From Aestuariibius violaceus (GTDB lineage Bacteria; Pseudomonadota; Alphaproteobacteria; Rhodobacterales; Rhodobacteraceae), in assembly GCF_040779325.2 (NCBI RefSeq), contig NZ_JBFONT020000003.1, positions 124,001 through 188,000 on the forward strand: 64,000 nucleotides of DNA. Reading direction: 5' to 3'. Of the stretch, positions 15,509 through 24,961 are shown piece by piece. Under the pieces are notes generated by a model. It was given only the letters and a program-made list of their open reading frames with translations, had not been told where the DNA came from and searched no databases. Position 1 is the stretch's first letter. Each line of letters begins with the position of its first letter. The translations under genes and the position numbers were made by a program.

Positions 15509-16804
15509 ATGCCACGTGACGCCCATACGAGCCCGGTGAAAGACCACGAACTGCGCTACAAGCTGGCGAACGAGCTGCATGCGCGGCCGTTCCCGACGCT
15601 GGAGGCGCCGTGCCATGCCGCCTATCTGGCGATCAAGAGGCCGGAAGATGCGGCGAGCCGGGACCGGGATGTGGACCGGGCGCATCTGATCGCCTTGCTG
15701 GATCGCCACGGGGCACCGCATCCGTCGCCAGGGGCCACCCATTGGTTCGGCCAGCTCGGGCGGCATCAGCTGAAGTGGGAAGCGCATACTGAGTTCGTGA
15801 CCTATACACTATTCGGCGACGGGGTGGCGGAACGGCCCTTCGACGGGACGACCTTTGACGCCTACCCGGAGGACTGGCTGGCGGACGCGCCGGGGGTGCG
15901 AATGACATCGGCCCTGATCCGGGTACAGGGGTGGCCGGGTGAAGAAGCCATTGTTCAGAAGATCAGCGAGTGGTTCGTGCCGGAGAGCCTGGCGGCCAGC
16001 CGGGTGCTGGATGACAGCGCGACGATCGCAGGCGATTTCCGGATCGACGAGAACGGGCATATGCGGTTCGCGGTTTTCGTGCGGGACGAATGCGGGTCGC
16101 GCCGGGTGGGCCGGATAGTCCAGCGGCTGTGCGAGATCGAGACCTATAAGACGATGTCGATGCTGGGCTTCGCGCGGGTGCGCGACATGGGGCCGGAGCT
16201 GACCCGGGTGGACGAAGCGCTGACCTCGCTTGTTGACGAGATGGCCGGTGACGTCGCGAAGCCCGACCAGACGCTGAAGGCGCTGCTTGAGGTATCGTCT
16301 GAACTCGAGGCGATGGGGGCGCGATCCTCGTACCGGTTTGGGGCCACGGGCGCTTACGAGGCGATCGTGAACCAGCGGATCGAGGTTCTGCGGGAAGAGC
16401 GCTTCGGCGGGCGGCAAACCTTCGCGGAATTCATGATGCGCCGCTATGACCCGGCGATGCGGACCGTCAAGGCGGCGCAGGGGCGGCTGGAAGCGATGTC
16501 GGAGCGGGCGTCGCGGGCGTCGTCACTGCTGAGGACGCGGGTGGATGTGGAGCGGTCGGCGCAGAACCAGACGCTTCTGGAAAGCATGGACAAGCGGGCG
16601 GATCTGCAGCTGCGGTTGCAGAAGACGGTCGAGGGGCTGTCGACGGTGGCGATCAGCTATTACGCGGTGAACCTTGTTGTCTATATGCTGGAGCCGTTCG
16701 GGGCCGAGATCGGGTTGGGCAAGCTTGCCCTGATGGCGATCACGACGCCGCTGGTCATTCTGGCCGTCTGGTGGATGGTGCGGCGGATCCGCAAGAGCCT
16801 TTAA
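15509..16804 (+). CDS. DUF3422 family membrane-anchored protein
   Basis: A 431-aa protein recognised from the N-terminal HELRYKLANELHARPFP and the segment WFGQLGRHQLKWEAHTEFVTYT. The middle is helical, and two hydrophobic segments near the C-terminus (ISYYAVNLVVYMLEPFG and LALMAITTPLVILAVWWMV) probably anchor it in the inner membrane, with a short RRIRKSL tail. No activity is known to me for the family. It stands alone between the tRNA-Asp pair and a convergent acyltransferase gene. Confidence 0.88.
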   Translation: MPRDAHTSPVKDHELRYKLANELHARPFPTLEAPCHAAYLAIKRPEDAASRDRDVDRAHLIALLDRHGAPHPSPGATHWFGQLGRHQLKWEAHTEFVTYTLFGDGVAERPFDGTTFDAYPEDWLADAPGVRMTSALIRVQGWPGEEAIVQKISEWFVPESLAASRVLDDSATIAGDFRIDENGHMRFAVFVRDECGSRRVGRIVQRLCEIETYKTMSMLGFARVRDMGPELTRVDEALTSLVDEMAGDVAKPDQTLKALLEVSSELEAMGARSSYRFGATGAYEAIVNQRIEVLREERFGGRQTFAEFMMRRYDPAMRTVKAAQGRLEAMSERASRASSLLRTRVDVERSAQNQTLLESMDKRADLQLRLQKTVEGLSTVAISYYAVNLVVYMLEPFGAEIGLGKLALMAITTPLVILAVWWMVRRIRKSL

Positions 16805-16824
16805 GGGCGGATCCGCAGGGACTT

Positions 16825-17598
16825 TCAAGCCGCTTGCAGAAGTTCCTGACGCGGCGGCAGGGAGATGCCTTCGGGCAGGGTGCCTGCGGCCTCCTGATCT
16901 TCGAGCAGTTCCAGCGAGCGGTTTTCGATCGCGGCTTCGAGGCGGGCCATGAACGTCTCCTTGTCGAGGCCCGGCGGGATCGGTTCGAGGTATTCCAGCG
17001 TTGCGGGACCCGGGCGGGGGAAGAGCGCGCGCTGGGGATAGCGGGTGCCGAAGTCGGTGGCGGCGGGGACGACTGGGCAATTGTAGGACCGGTACATGTG
17101 ATAGATGCCCCTGCGGTAGCGCTCGGTCTCGCCGATGGCGACGAGGCGGCCTTCGGGATAGATCAGGAACGGGCGGTTTTCGGCACGGGCCGCGGTAAGT
17201 TCTGGCCCGGTGATCTTGCTGCGCGAGACCTGGCCGCCGGCGGAGTCGATGACGATGGCGCCAAGCTTACGAAAGATCGCGCCGAGCAGCGGATAGCGCA
17301 GCAGGCCGTCATTGGTGACGAAGCCCAGATCGGGGATCTGCGACAGCTGGAGGAAGCCATCGCCCCAGCTTTGATGCTTGGCGGCGACGATGAAGGGGCC
17401 CTTCGGCAGGTTCTCTTTCCCGCGGAAGCTGAAGTCGATGCCGCAAAGCGTGTCGAGCAGCCAGACCATCGTTCGGGCGTAGACGCGCAGCATGACGGCC
17501 ATGGGTTTGCGGTTGGGCCACAAGAGCAACGGGATCGAGATCAGACCGAACAGGATCGAGACGGTCCAGTAGCCGATCGGGAACAGGTAGCGGGTCAT
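16825..17598 (-). CDS. plsC: 1-acyl-sn-glycerol-3-phosphate acyltransferase
   Basis: A 257-aa acyltransferase that would acylate lysophosphatidate to phosphatidate at the membrane. The catalytic HX4D is H75-D80 (KHQSWGD), and the second motif YPEGRL binds the acceptor phosphate. The N-terminus carries a hydrophobic anchor (about residues 8-28). GGGAGG lies 5 bases before the ATG. Tandem palindromes upstream suggest dedicated repression. A second plsC-type gene lies at 43.6 kb. Confidence 0.93.
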   Translation of the reverse strand: MTRYLFPIGYWTVSILFGLISIPLLLWPNRKPMAVMLRVYARTMVWLLDTLCGIDFSFRGKENLPKGPFIVAAKHQSWGDGFLQLSQIPDLGFVTNDGLLRYPLLGAIFRKLGAIVIDSAGGQVSRSKITGPELTAARAENRPFLIYPEGRLVAIGETERYRRGIYHMYRSYNCPVVPAATDFGTRYPQRALFPRPGPATLEYLEPIPPGLDKETFMARLEAAIENRSLELLEDQEAAGTLPEGISLPPRQELLQAA

Positions 17599-17633
17599 CG
17601 GGGCCTCCCTTCATAGGTCTGCTCCGATATTCA

Positions 17634-17667
17634 TGAACAATGTTCAAAAATCAATGAACGATGTTCG
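17634..17667. promoter_or_regulatory. Two tandem palindromes, candidate repressor operators
   Basis: TGAACA-A-TGTTCA (17634-17646) is a perfect 6-1-6 palindrome. TGAACG-A-TGTTCG (17655-17667) is a second copy of the same core GAACnATGTTC. Their centres are 21 bp apart, two helical turns. They lie 36-69 bases upstream of the minus-strand plsC start, as expected for a dimer-binding repressor of TetR type. Confidence 0.6.
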
Positions 17668-17681
17668 TGACGTAGCGTCAC
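17667..17681 (-). terminator. Short inverted repeat after oppC
   Basis: GTGACG-TAG-CGTCAC, a perfect 6-bp stem lying 6 bases beyond the oppC stop on the minus strand. It lacks a T-run on that strand, so it may mark the transcript end or be part of the adjacent operator region. Confidence 0.3.
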
Positions 17682-17687
17682 TTTTGT

Positions 17688-18704
17688 TTAGCGGCCGCGG
17701 ATGCGGGGGTCGAGCGCGTCGCGCAGGCCGTCGCCGACATAGTTCACGGCAAGGACGACGACCGAGATCAAAAGTCCCGGCCAGACGACCCGTTCGGGGT
17801 ATTGCTGCATGTACTGCACCCCGTCGTTCAGGAGCCGCCCCCAGGTCGGGAAGTCGGGCGGGAAGCCGAGGCCGAGGAAGGACAGCGCGCTTTCGGTGAT
17901 GATGGCGCTGGCGATGCCGAGCGTGGCCGAGACCATGATCGGCGACATGACGTTCGGCAGGACATGGCGCAGGATCATCCGGCCGGGGCGCGTCCCGATG
18001 GAGCGGGCGGCGAGGACGAATTCGCGTTCCTTTAGTGCCAGCACGTCGCCGCGGACGATCCGGGCTGTGGGCATCCAGGAAGTGATACCGATACCGGTGA
18101 CGATCAGGATGAAGATCCCGCCTTCGGTTCCGAACGCCGCCGAGAGGGGCTCGCGGAAGAGGAGGACCATCAGCAGGAGGAGAGGCAGGAGGGGCAGCGC
18201 GAGAAAGAGGTCGGTCGTGCGCATGAGCAGGCCGTCGATGCGCTTGAAATAGCCAGCGAGCACGCCGACGAGGGTGCCGAGAAAAAGCGCGATGCCCATC
18301 GCCGTGAGGCCCACCGCCATCGAGATGCGTCCGCCGAAGAGGAGGCGCGCCAGCGTGTCCCGCCCGATATTGTCGGTGCCGAGCGGGTGGGCCCAGGTGA
18401 CGTTGATCGATACCATCTCGGACGGGTTGAGGAAGCAATTGGCCACGTCGCCCCACGGCAGCGAGAAGCAGGCGAGGATGTGGCGCATGTTGCGGGCGCG
18501 GAAGTCCTGGTAGCCGGGATCGACCGTCCAGATATACGGCCCGAAGAGGACCATCGCACAGATGAAGAGGAAGACGGCGGACCCCATCAGCGCTCCACGG
18601 TGCGACCGGAACTGCGCCCAGACATTGGCCCAATGACCACGCTCCCGCGGGGAGGCGGGCGGTGCGGGGGCCGCGGCGGACTTTGACGCGGTCTGGTCAG
18701 TCAT
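17688..18704 (-). CDS. oppC: Oligopeptide/dipeptide ABC transporter permease (OppC/DppC type)
   Basis: A 338-aa inner-membrane permease with about six transmembrane segments. The N-terminus has the OppC_N pattern (WAQFRSHRGALMGSAVFLFICAMVLFGPYIW). The C-terminal permease domain holds the EAA loop around EREFVLAARSIGTRPGRMILRHVLPN, which contacts the ATPase, and the end ALDPRIRGR is typical. It overlaps oppB by 8 bases and is the last gene of the D-F-A-B-C operon. Confidence 0.93.
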   Translation of the reverse strand: MTDQTASKSAAAPAPPASPRERGHWANVWAQFRSHRGALMGSAVFLFICAMVLFGPYIWTVDPGYQDFRARNMRHILACFSLPWGDVANCFLNPSEMVSINVTWAHPLGTDNIGRDTLARLLFGGRISMAVGLTAMGIALFLGTLVGVLAGYFKRIDGLLMRTTDLFLALPLLPLLLLMVLLFREPLSAAFGTEGGIFILIVTGIGITSWMPTARIVRGDVLALKEREFVLAARSIGTRPGRMILRHVLPNVMSPIMVSATLGIASAIITESALSFLGLGFPPDFPTWGRLLNDGVQYMQQYPERVVWPGLLISVVVLAVNYVGDGLRDALDPRIRGR

Positions 18705-19734
18705 AGCGGATCCGGGGGTCGAGAACGCCGTAGAGGATGTCGGCGATCAGGTTGAAGAGCACGATGAGGAAGGCGAAGATGAAGGCGACGGTCAGGACCA
18801 TCGGCAGGTCATTCGCCTGCAGCGCCGTGATGAAGAGCTGGCCGATGCCGTTCACCTTGAAGATCTGCTCGGTGATGATCGCTCCACCGAAGATCGAGGG
18901 CACGCCGAGGGCGATGACCGTGACGACGGGGATCATCGAGTTCCTGAGGACGTGGATGAGGACGACGCGCCACTCGCTCAGCCCCTTGGCGCGGGCGGTG
19001 CGGACGTAGTCCTGCGTGAGATTGTCGAGCATGGAGGCGCGCATGAACCGGCTGATCTGGGCGGTCGTCTGCAGCGCCAGGACCATGACCGGCATGACCA
19101 TCTGGCGGAGCTGGACCTTGAAGCTTTCCCAATCGGTCACCGTATGGGTCGTGTCATAGATCGAGGGGAACCAGCCGAGCTGGACCGAGAAGATGACGAT
19201 GACGACGACGCCCGAGAAGAAGGGCGGCACGGAAAACCCGATCATCGAGATGAACGTGCCCGCCTGATCGAAGACGGAGTATTGGCGGTAGGCCGAGATG
19301 ATGCCGATGGGCAGCGCGATGAGGACGCCGACCACATAGGCCATACCGACGACCCAGAGCGTCTGCGGCAGGCGCTGGACGATGATGTCCATCACGGGCG
19401 AGCGGCTCTGCCAAGAGATGACGCGCTGTTCGCCGTTATAAAGCTGAGTGTCTGGCAGCCAGCCGAGGAGGAAGCTGCGGTTGGTCAGGTAGTCAATGAA
19501 GACCTGCGGTTCGATCCAGAACATCTGGACGATCCATTTGTAGAAGCGGATCGGGACGGGTTCGCCGAGGCCGAGCGCCTCGCGCATGCGCTGGCGGACC
19601 TCGTCGGGCACGGTCAGGGGGACTTGGGCCATCGGGTCGCCCGGGGCAAGCTCGAGCAGCAGGAAGATCACGAGGCTGATGAAAAGCAGCATCGGGATCG
19701 CGGTGGCGGTCCTGCGGATGGTGAAGGTGAACAT
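18697..19734 (-). CDS. oppB: Oligopeptide/dipeptide ABC transporter permease (OppB/DppB type)
   Basis: A 345-aa inner-membrane permease. The first transmembrane helix (TATAIPMLLFISLVIFLLLELAPGDP) and the GDP motif are diagnostic of the OppB/DppB/GsiC group. The EAA loop is YVRTARAKGLSEWRVVLIHVLRN, and the end is GVLDPRIRYD. An insert at about residues 65-110 (FLLGWLPDTQLYNGEQRVISWQSR) is longer than in E. coli DppB and is probably periplasmic. It is separated from oppA by a hairpin-bearing 54-base gap. Confidence 0.93.
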   Translation of the reverse strand: MFTFTIRRTATAIPMLLFISLVIFLLLELAPGDPMAQVPLTVPDEVRQRMREALGLGEPVPIRFYKWIVQMFWIEPQVFIDYLTNRSFLLGWLPDTQLYNGEQRVISWQSRSPVMDIIVQRLPQTLWVVGMAYVVGVLIALPIGIISAYRQYSVFDQAGTFISMIGFSVPPFFSGVVVIVIFSVQLGWFPSIYDTTHTVTDWESFKVQLRQMVMPVMVLALQTTAQISRFMRASMLDNLTQDYVRTARAKGLSEWRVVLIHVLRNSMIPVVTVIALGVPSIFGGAIITEQIFKVNGIGQLFITALQANDLPMVLTVAFIFAFLIVLFNLIADILYGVLDPRIRYD

Positions 19735-19756
19735 TTACTGTCCCGGCAAGGTGGTT

Positions 19757-19778
19757 GGGGCGGCGCGGACGCCGCCCC
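19757..19778 (-). terminator. Intercistronic hairpin between oppA and oppB
   Basis: A perfect 9-bp GC stem (GGGGCGGCG with CGCCGCCCC) and a 4-base loop lie in the 54-base gap after oppA. Such stem-loops after binding-protein genes commonly protect the upstream message or attenuate the downstream permeases, giving an excess of binding protein. Confidence 0.6.
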
Positions 19779-19788
19779 TTGTGAAAGA

Positions 19789-21510
19789 TCAGGACCCGTC
19801 GATGCGGTACCAATCCTTGATGTTCCAGATCTCGGCATCCCAGTCATTCATCTGAACGCCGCCAAGGGAATTTGCGTGGGCCGAGGGGTTGCCGCGATGG
19901 ACCAGCGGGATGATCGAGTAGCTTTGCATGATCATGTCGTTCATCTGCTTTGCCAGCTCTGCCCGAGCTTCGAGGCCCGAAGTCGTCGCCATCTGATCGA
20001 CGAGGGCATCATATTCCTCGCTGCAGAAGCGTTGAATGTTCGAGCCCTGCCATTGGGTTTCGGGCGACGGGATCTCGTTGCAGCGCCAGTTGGCCATGTA
20101 AGCTTCGGGGTCTACGCCGGCGAAGTTGTTCGTGTACATCTCGATATCGGCATAGAACTTCTGGAAGGTATCCGGGCTGCCCGGATCGCCGCCGAAGAAA
20201 ACCGAGGCGTCGATGTTGCGAAGTTCCACCTCGACGCCGAGTTCTTCCCAGAGCTGTTTGATGATGGCCTGGGTGTCCTGCCGGACGGCATTGGTCGAGG
20301 TCTGGTAGAGGACAGAGAGACGCACGCCGTCCTTCTCGCGCACGCCATCGCCGTCTTCGTCAGTCCAGCCGTTTTCCTCGAGCAGGGCTTTGGCACCCTC
20401 CATATCCTGGGTCTTGCAATCGTCGTTGGCGGTCGAGGCATAGGCCTCGGGCGCGGGCAGGACGTTGCAGGTGACCTGACCGGCGGGACCATACCCGACT
20501 TCGACAATCAGATCGCGGTCAATTGCCATGGAAAGGGCCTGCCCCACGATGGGATCGGTCAGGAAGGGATGGGGATGGGCCATCGTCGCCCGCTCTTCCC
20601 CGAGGGAGGGGGACGGATCGGTCTGGTTGAGGTGCAGACGCTCGACCGAGGTGGCGAAGGCGGTCACGACCTGACCGTTGCCTGCCGAGGCGAGCTGGTC
20701 GAGCACTTCGGGGGCGAGCTGAAGGTTCCAGGCGTAGTCGAATTCGCCGGTTTCCAGTACGGAGCGGGCTGCTGCCAATGCGTCACCGCCACCCTTGAAG
20801 TTGACGGATGCGAAGGCGGGCTTGCCTTCCTCGCGGAAGTTTTCGTTTGCCTCGTAGGTTACGACATCGTTCGGGCGGAAATCGGTGACGACGAAGGGGC
20901 CGGTGCCGATGGGGCCGAAGTTCGCGTCGGTGCATTCAGGGGCGCGTGCGCCGATGCATTCCTCGAACTGAGCCTTCTGGATAATCGGGCTCTCCGATCC
21001 AACGAAGGCAGTGTAAGGGAAGGGCTTGGGCGCGCTGAATTCGACGCGGACGGTGCGGTCATCGACCGCCACGACGTCCGACACGCCATCGAAGTAACTG
21101 GCCTGCGCGCAGCCACCTTCGGGGTGGGTGCAATATTGCCAGGTGAAGACGACGTCTTCGGACGTGAATGGGGTGCCGTCGGACCAGAGCACGCCTTCCT
21201 TGAGGGTCCAGGTGATCGAGGTCAGATCCTCAGCCACGCTGCCATCCTCGACTGTCGGGATGCTTTCGGCGAGCCACGGCACCATCTCGCCTTGGGAGTC
21301 AAAGCGTACCAGCGGTTCGATGATCAGCGAGGCGCTTTCCATCTCTTTCGTGCCGCCTGAGAGGAACGGGTTCAGCGTCGAAGGCGCCTGCCAGTAGATG
21401 ATGTTGAGCTGCCCGTCACGGCCGCGTTCGCCTTCGTGGCCGTCGGCCCAGGCGCCCGTGACCGCGACGCTCGCGGCGGCACCCAGAAGGGCTGTTTTGA
21501 GTTTCATCAT
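19789..21510 (-). CDS. oppA: Peptide ABC transporter substrate-binding protein
   Basis: A 573-aa periplasmic class C (SBP_bac_5) binding protein. The signal peptide is MMKLKTALLGAAASVAVTGAWA. Family features include the segment around LNPFLSGGTKEMESASLIIEPLV, DLTSITWTLKEGVLWSDGTPFTSEDV split across residues ~75-105, and PHPFLTDPIVGQALSMAIDR. The first ATG overlaps the oppF stop by 4 bases; the second ATG three bases later is equally possible. The actual ligand (peptide, nickel, sugar) cannot be read from the sequence, though the adjacent M20 genes favour peptide-like or acylated amino-acid substrates. Confidence 0.92.
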   Translation of the reverse strand: MMKLKTALLGAAASVAVTGAWADGHEGERGRDGQLNIIYWQAPSTLNPFLSGGTKEMESASLIIEPLVRFDSQGEMVPWLAESIPTVEDGSVAEDLTSITWTLKEGVLWSDGTPFTSEDVVFTWQYCTHPEGGCAQASYFDGVSDVVAVDDRTVRVEFSAPKPFPYTAFVGSESPIIQKAQFEECIGARAPECTDANFGPIGTGPFVVTDFRPNDVVTYEANENFREEGKPAFASVNFKGGGDALAAARSVLETGEFDYAWNLQLAPEVLDQLASAGNGQVVTAFATSVERLHLNQTDPSPSLGEERATMAHPHPFLTDPIVGQALSMAIDRDLIVEVGYGPAGQVTCNVLPAPEAYASTANDDCKTQDMEGAKALLEENGWTDEDGDGVREKDGVRLSVLYQTSTNAVRQDTQAIIKQLWEELGVEVELRNIDASVFFGGDPGSPDTFQKFYADIEMYTNNFAGVDPEAYMANWRCNEIPSPETQWQGSNIQRFCSEEYDALVDQMATTSGLEARAELAKQMNDMIMQSYSIIPLVHRGNPSAHANSLGGVQMNDWDAEIWNIKDWYRIDGS

Positions 21511-22568
21511 AAGTCTCCCTGTTGGACTTCGGTTGGCTCGTTGTGCCTCGGTGCCTCCGTTCTGGGGGAGGTCTCATTGTAGAGGTGGCAGGCGGCGAAA
21601 TGGCCAGGGGCCAGTTCGCGGAATTCGGGGTCGATCTCGTGGCAAATGCCCATCACTTGCGGGCAACGGGTGCAGAAGTTGCAGCCTTTTGGAGGGTTGG
21701 CGGGCGAGGGCACATCGCCTTGCAGAACCGTGCGGTCGGCTTGCATGTCAGGATCGGGTTCCGGCACGGCGGAGAGGAGCGCCTGGGTGTAAGGGTGTCT
21801 GGGCTCGCCATAGAGGGCGTCGCGCGGGGCCAGTTCGACGATCTTGCCCAGATACATCACCGCGACGCGGGTCGCGATGTGGCGGACCATGGACAGGTCG
21901 TGTGAGATGAAGAGGTAGGTCAGGCCAAACTGGCGCTGGAGGTCTTCCAGCAGGTTCACCACCTGCGCCTGGATCGAGACGTCAAGTGCGGCGATCGGTT
22001 CGTCGCAGACGATGAATTTCGGGTTGAGCGCAAGGGCGCGGGCGATGCCGATCCGCTGGCGCTGCCCGCCTGAGAAAGCGTGGGGGTAGCGGGTCGCGAA
22101 GGCGCGGTTGAGGCCGACGGCGTCCATCAGTTCCAGAACGCGCTCGCGCTTTTCGGCCTTCGACATCGAGGTGTGTTCGTCGAGCGGTTCGGCGATGATC
22201 GCCTCGACCGTCATGCGCGGATTGAGGCTCGCTTGCGGGTCTTGGAAAACCATCTGCATGATGGGGCGCATTTTGCGCAGCTGGGTCTGCGGCAGCCTCG
22301 CGATCTCGGTGCCGTCCATCATGATCTCGCCCGAGGTCGGGTCGTAGAGGCGCAGGATCGCGCGGCCGCAGGTTGATTTGCCGCAGCCGGATTCGCCTAC
22401 GAGGCCGAGCGTTTCGCCTTCGGCGATGTCGAAGGAGACGCCGTCGACGGCCTTCACCTCTCCCACCTGGCGGCGGAGGAGGCCGCCATGGATCGGGAAG
22501 TGCATCTTGAGGTCGCGGACCGAGACGAGCGAGCGGTCGCTGGGCGAAGAGCGCGGGGCGTCAAGCAT
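21507..22568 (-). CDS. oppF: Oligopeptide ABC transporter ATP-binding protein (OppF type)
   Basis: A 353-aa ATPase subunit. Walker A GESGCGKST, signature FSGGQRQRIG, Walker B FIVCDEPIAALD and H-loop FISHDLSMV are all present. The C-terminal oligopeptide/dipeptide domain (oligo_HPY) has HPYTQALLSAVP and a cysteine cluster CNFCTRCPQVMGIC. The start at 22568 overlaps the oppD stop by 8 bases; upstream in-frame ATGs lie inside oppD. Confidence 0.94.
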   Translation of the reverse strand: MLDAPRSSPSDRSLVSVRDLKMHFPIHGGLLRRQVGEVKAVDGVSFDIAEGETLGLVGESGCGKSTCGRAILRLYDPTSGEIMMDGTEIARLPQTQLRKMRPIMQMVFQDPQASLNPRMTVEAIIAEPLDEHTSMSKAEKRERVLELMDAVGLNRAFATRYPHAFSGGQRQRIGIARALALNPKFIVCDEPIAALDVSIQAQVVNLLEDLQRQFGLTYLFISHDLSMVRHIATRVAVMYLGKIVELAPRDALYGEPRHPYTQALLSAVPEPDPDMQADRTVLQGDVPSPANPPKGCNFCTRCPQVMGICHEIDPEFRELAPGHFAACHLYNETSPRTEAPRHNEPTEVQQGDL

Positions 22569-23571
22569 CGGCGGGAGTGCCTTCGACGAGGAAGCAGGCT
22601 GCGTCATGCTTGTGGCCGACATCGTAGCGGCGCGGGTTTTCACGGGCGCAGCGCGGCATGGCGGTTGGGCAGCGATCACGGAAGGGGCAGGCGGTGGGGG
22701 CGGCCGATAGGATCGGAGGCTGGCCTTCGATCACCGTCAATTTCTCGGCTCGGACACCGCGAATGTGTGGGATGGTTGTAAGCAGGGCCTTGGTGTAGGG
22801 ATGCTGCGGATTGGTGAAGAGCTCGCGCTTTGGGGCCTGTTCGACGATCTGGCCGCCATACATGACCATAACGCGGTCTGCGATGCCTGCGACGACGCCG
22901 AGATCATGGGTGATCCAGATCACCGCCATGCCAAGCCGGTCCTGCAGGTCGGCCATGAGATCGAGGATCTGGGCCTGGATCGTGACGTCGAGCGCCGTCG
23001 TCGGCTCGTCCGCGATCAGGAGCTTTGGGTCGCAGGCGAGCGCGATGGCGATCATCACGCGCTGGCGCATCCCGCCGGAGAATTGGTGGGGGTAGTCGGC
23101 GAGGCGGCGCTTGGCGTCGGGGATGCCGACAAGCTCCAGGAGTTCGCAAGACCGGTCGCGGGCAGCTGCCTTGGAGAGGCCCATATGCTTCACCAGCGGC
23201 TCGCGCAGTTGATAGCCAACAGTGAAGACCGGATTGAGTGATGTCATCGGGTCCTGAAAGATGAAACCGATGCGTCCGCCGCGGACCTTCCGAAGGCGTT
23301 TTTCGCTGGCTTTGAGCAGGTCGGAGCCTTCGAACATGACCGTCCCACTGCGGATCCGCGCCGGCGGCATCGGCAGGAGGCCGAGAAGCGACATCATGGT
23401 GACGGACTTGCCCGAGCCGCTTTCGCCTACGACGCCCAGGAGCTCTCCCGGGCGCAGGTCGAAGCTTACGTCGTTGACGGCATGGACTTCACCGGCGCTG
23501 GTGTCGAAGACCGTATTCAGGCCGCTCACTTCAAGGATGACATCGCTGCGTGTGGCAGTGCCGTCGGGCAT
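22561..23571 (-). CDS. oppD: Oligopeptide ABC transporter ATP-binding protein (OppD type)
   Basis: A 336-aa ATPase subunit and the first gene of the operon. Walker A GESGSGKS, signature FSGGMRQRVM, Walker B LLIADEPTTALD and the C-terminal HPYTKALLTTIP with CPFRDRCPTAMPRC are complete. The 223-base region upstream separates it from the divergent M20 genes and should hold both promoters. Confidence 0.94.
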   Translation of the reverse strand: MPDGTATRSDVILEVSGLNTVFDTSAGEVHAVNDVSFDLRPGELLGVVGESGSGKSVTMMSLLGLLPMPPARIRSGTVMFEGSDLLKASEKRLRKVRGGRIGFIFQDPMTSLNPVFTVGYQLREPLVKHMGLSKAAARDRSCELLELVGIPDAKRRLADYPHQFSGGMRQRVMIAIALACDPKLLIADEPTTALDVTIQAQILDLMADLQDRLGMAVIWITHDLGVVAGIADRVMVMYGGQIVEQAPKRELFTNPQHPYTKALLTTIPHIRGVRAEKLTVIEGQPPILSAAPTACPFRDRCPTAMPRCARENPRRYDVGHKHDAACFLVEGTPADA

Positions 23572-23794
23572 CCAGCGCTTTCCAAACTACACAATCGTTG
23601 TTGTCTTGCCTCCGGCAGCCTTCCGTCCTGCCGGGATGGAGCGACGTTAGCAGGAACCCGCCATCCCGCAAGCCCCTTGCCGGGGGTGACCTAGAGGAGG
23701 TTTTCGGGACGCGGGCGATTTGGGCAGTGATCTTGACCTATGCCACAGGGGGCGTCAGCTTGTGGTTCATCACCCGACTTGAAGGATGCTGAGG

Positions 23795-24961
23795 ATGCCG
23801 AAAGCCCTGTCTGCCCGTGCGCTTCTGGAGCGGCTGGTGGCCTTTCCGACCGTGAGCCGGGACAGCAATCTGGCGCTCGTAGATTTTGTTGAGGAATACT
23901 TGGCAAGGTTCGGCGTCGAAGCCCATCGCGTTTATGATGAGACGGGGCAGAAAGCGTCACTTTATGCCAATGTCGGGCCGGAAGTGTCGGGCGGCGTGGT
24001 GCTGTCGGGGCATACGGATGTTGTGCCGGTGGATGGTCAGGATTGGTCAAGCGATCCGTTCACGGTCGTAGAGCGGCGCGGGCGGCTATACGGGCGCGGC
24101 ACGTGCGACATGAAGGGCTTCGATGCCTTGGCACTGGCGGCGGTGCCGAAAGCGCTTGAGGCGGGGATAAGACGGCCATTGCAGATTGCTTTCTCCCGGG
24201 ATGAAGAGATCGGCTTGCTGGGCGCCCCTGACCTGGCGGCGGCGATGCGCCGGGATCTGCCAGATGCCTCTGCGGTGATCATTGGGGAGCCGACGCGGAT
24301 GAAGGTCGTCTCGGGGCACAAGAGCTGCGACGGGATCGAAGTCCATGTGCGTGGGCATGAAGTGCATTCCAGCCGGATGCACGAAGGCGTCTCAGCCGTG
24401 ATGACCGCTGCGCGGCTGGTTGAGTGGCTGCGCCGGCAGACCGAGGCGAACATGGCCGTCGAGCCAGGGCCGGTTGCGGCGCTGTTCGATCCCCCGTTCA
24501 CGACGCTGCATGTGGGGATGATCGAAGGAGGCACGGCCCACAACATCACCGCGCGGGACTGCCGGTTCGTCGCCGATATCCGCTGCGTTCCGAATGAAAC
24601 CGCAGACGAATGGTTGGAGAAGCTGCGGGCCGAGGCGGCGCGAATCGAGTCGGAGATCCGCGAGGTCGCACCCGACGCCTCGATTTCCGTGGAATTGAGC
24701 GTGCCGGGTCCTGGCCTTCAACCCGAGGAGGATGGCGCAGCGGAACATCTTTTGCGGCGGCTGACTGGCGATAACGGTGCCCATACGGTCAGTTACGGCA
24801 CGGATGGCGGACACTTTCAGGCTGCCGGATATTCTGTCGCCGTCTGCGGGCCTGGCGACATCGCGCAGGCGCATCAGGCCGATGAGTTCATCGAAGTTGC
24901 GCAATTCGAAGCCGGGGAAGCGTTCCTCGATCGGCTGATCGCCGATCTCGCGGCGGAGTGA
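23795..24961 (+). CDS. argE: Acetylornithine deacetylase-like M20 metallopeptidase
   Basis: A 388-aa dinuclear zinc amidohydrolase of the ArgE/DapE/CPG2 type. Metal ligands are visible: LSGHTDVVPVDG (His-x-Asp), GRGTCDMKG (bridging Asp), RDEEIGLLGA (catalytic and ligand Glu) and a C-terminal His in QAHQADEF. The ATG at 23795 is preferred because GAAGG lies 9 bases upstream of it but abuts the ATG at 23786. Divergent from the opp operon and followed 81 bases later by a second M20 gene, so it may process imported acylated amino acids rather than serve arginine synthesis. Confidence 0.9.
   Translation: MPKALSARALLERLVAFPTVSRDSNLALVDFVEEYLARFGVEAHRVYDETGQKASLYANVGPEVSGGVVLSGHTDVVPVDGQDWSSDPFTVVERRGRLYGRGTCDMKGFDALALAAVPKALEAGIRRPLQIAFSRDEEIGLLGAPDLAAAMRRDLPDASAVIIGEPTRMKVVSGHKSCDGIEVHVRGHEVHSSRMHEGVSAVMTAARLVEWLRRQTEANMAVEPGPVAALFDPPFTTLHVGMIEGGTAHNITARDCRFVADIRCVPNETADEWLEKLRAEAARIESEIREVAPDASISVELSVPGPGLQPEEDGAAEHLLRRLTGDNGAHTVSYGTDGGHFQAAGYSVAVCGPGDIAQAHQADEFIEVAQFEAGEAFLDRLIADLAAE

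Noticed and set aside
18952..21360. 802-codon plus-strand frame opposite oppB and oppA
   Set aside because: Antisense to two clear transporter genes, acidic/Gly shadow composition and no recognisable domain.
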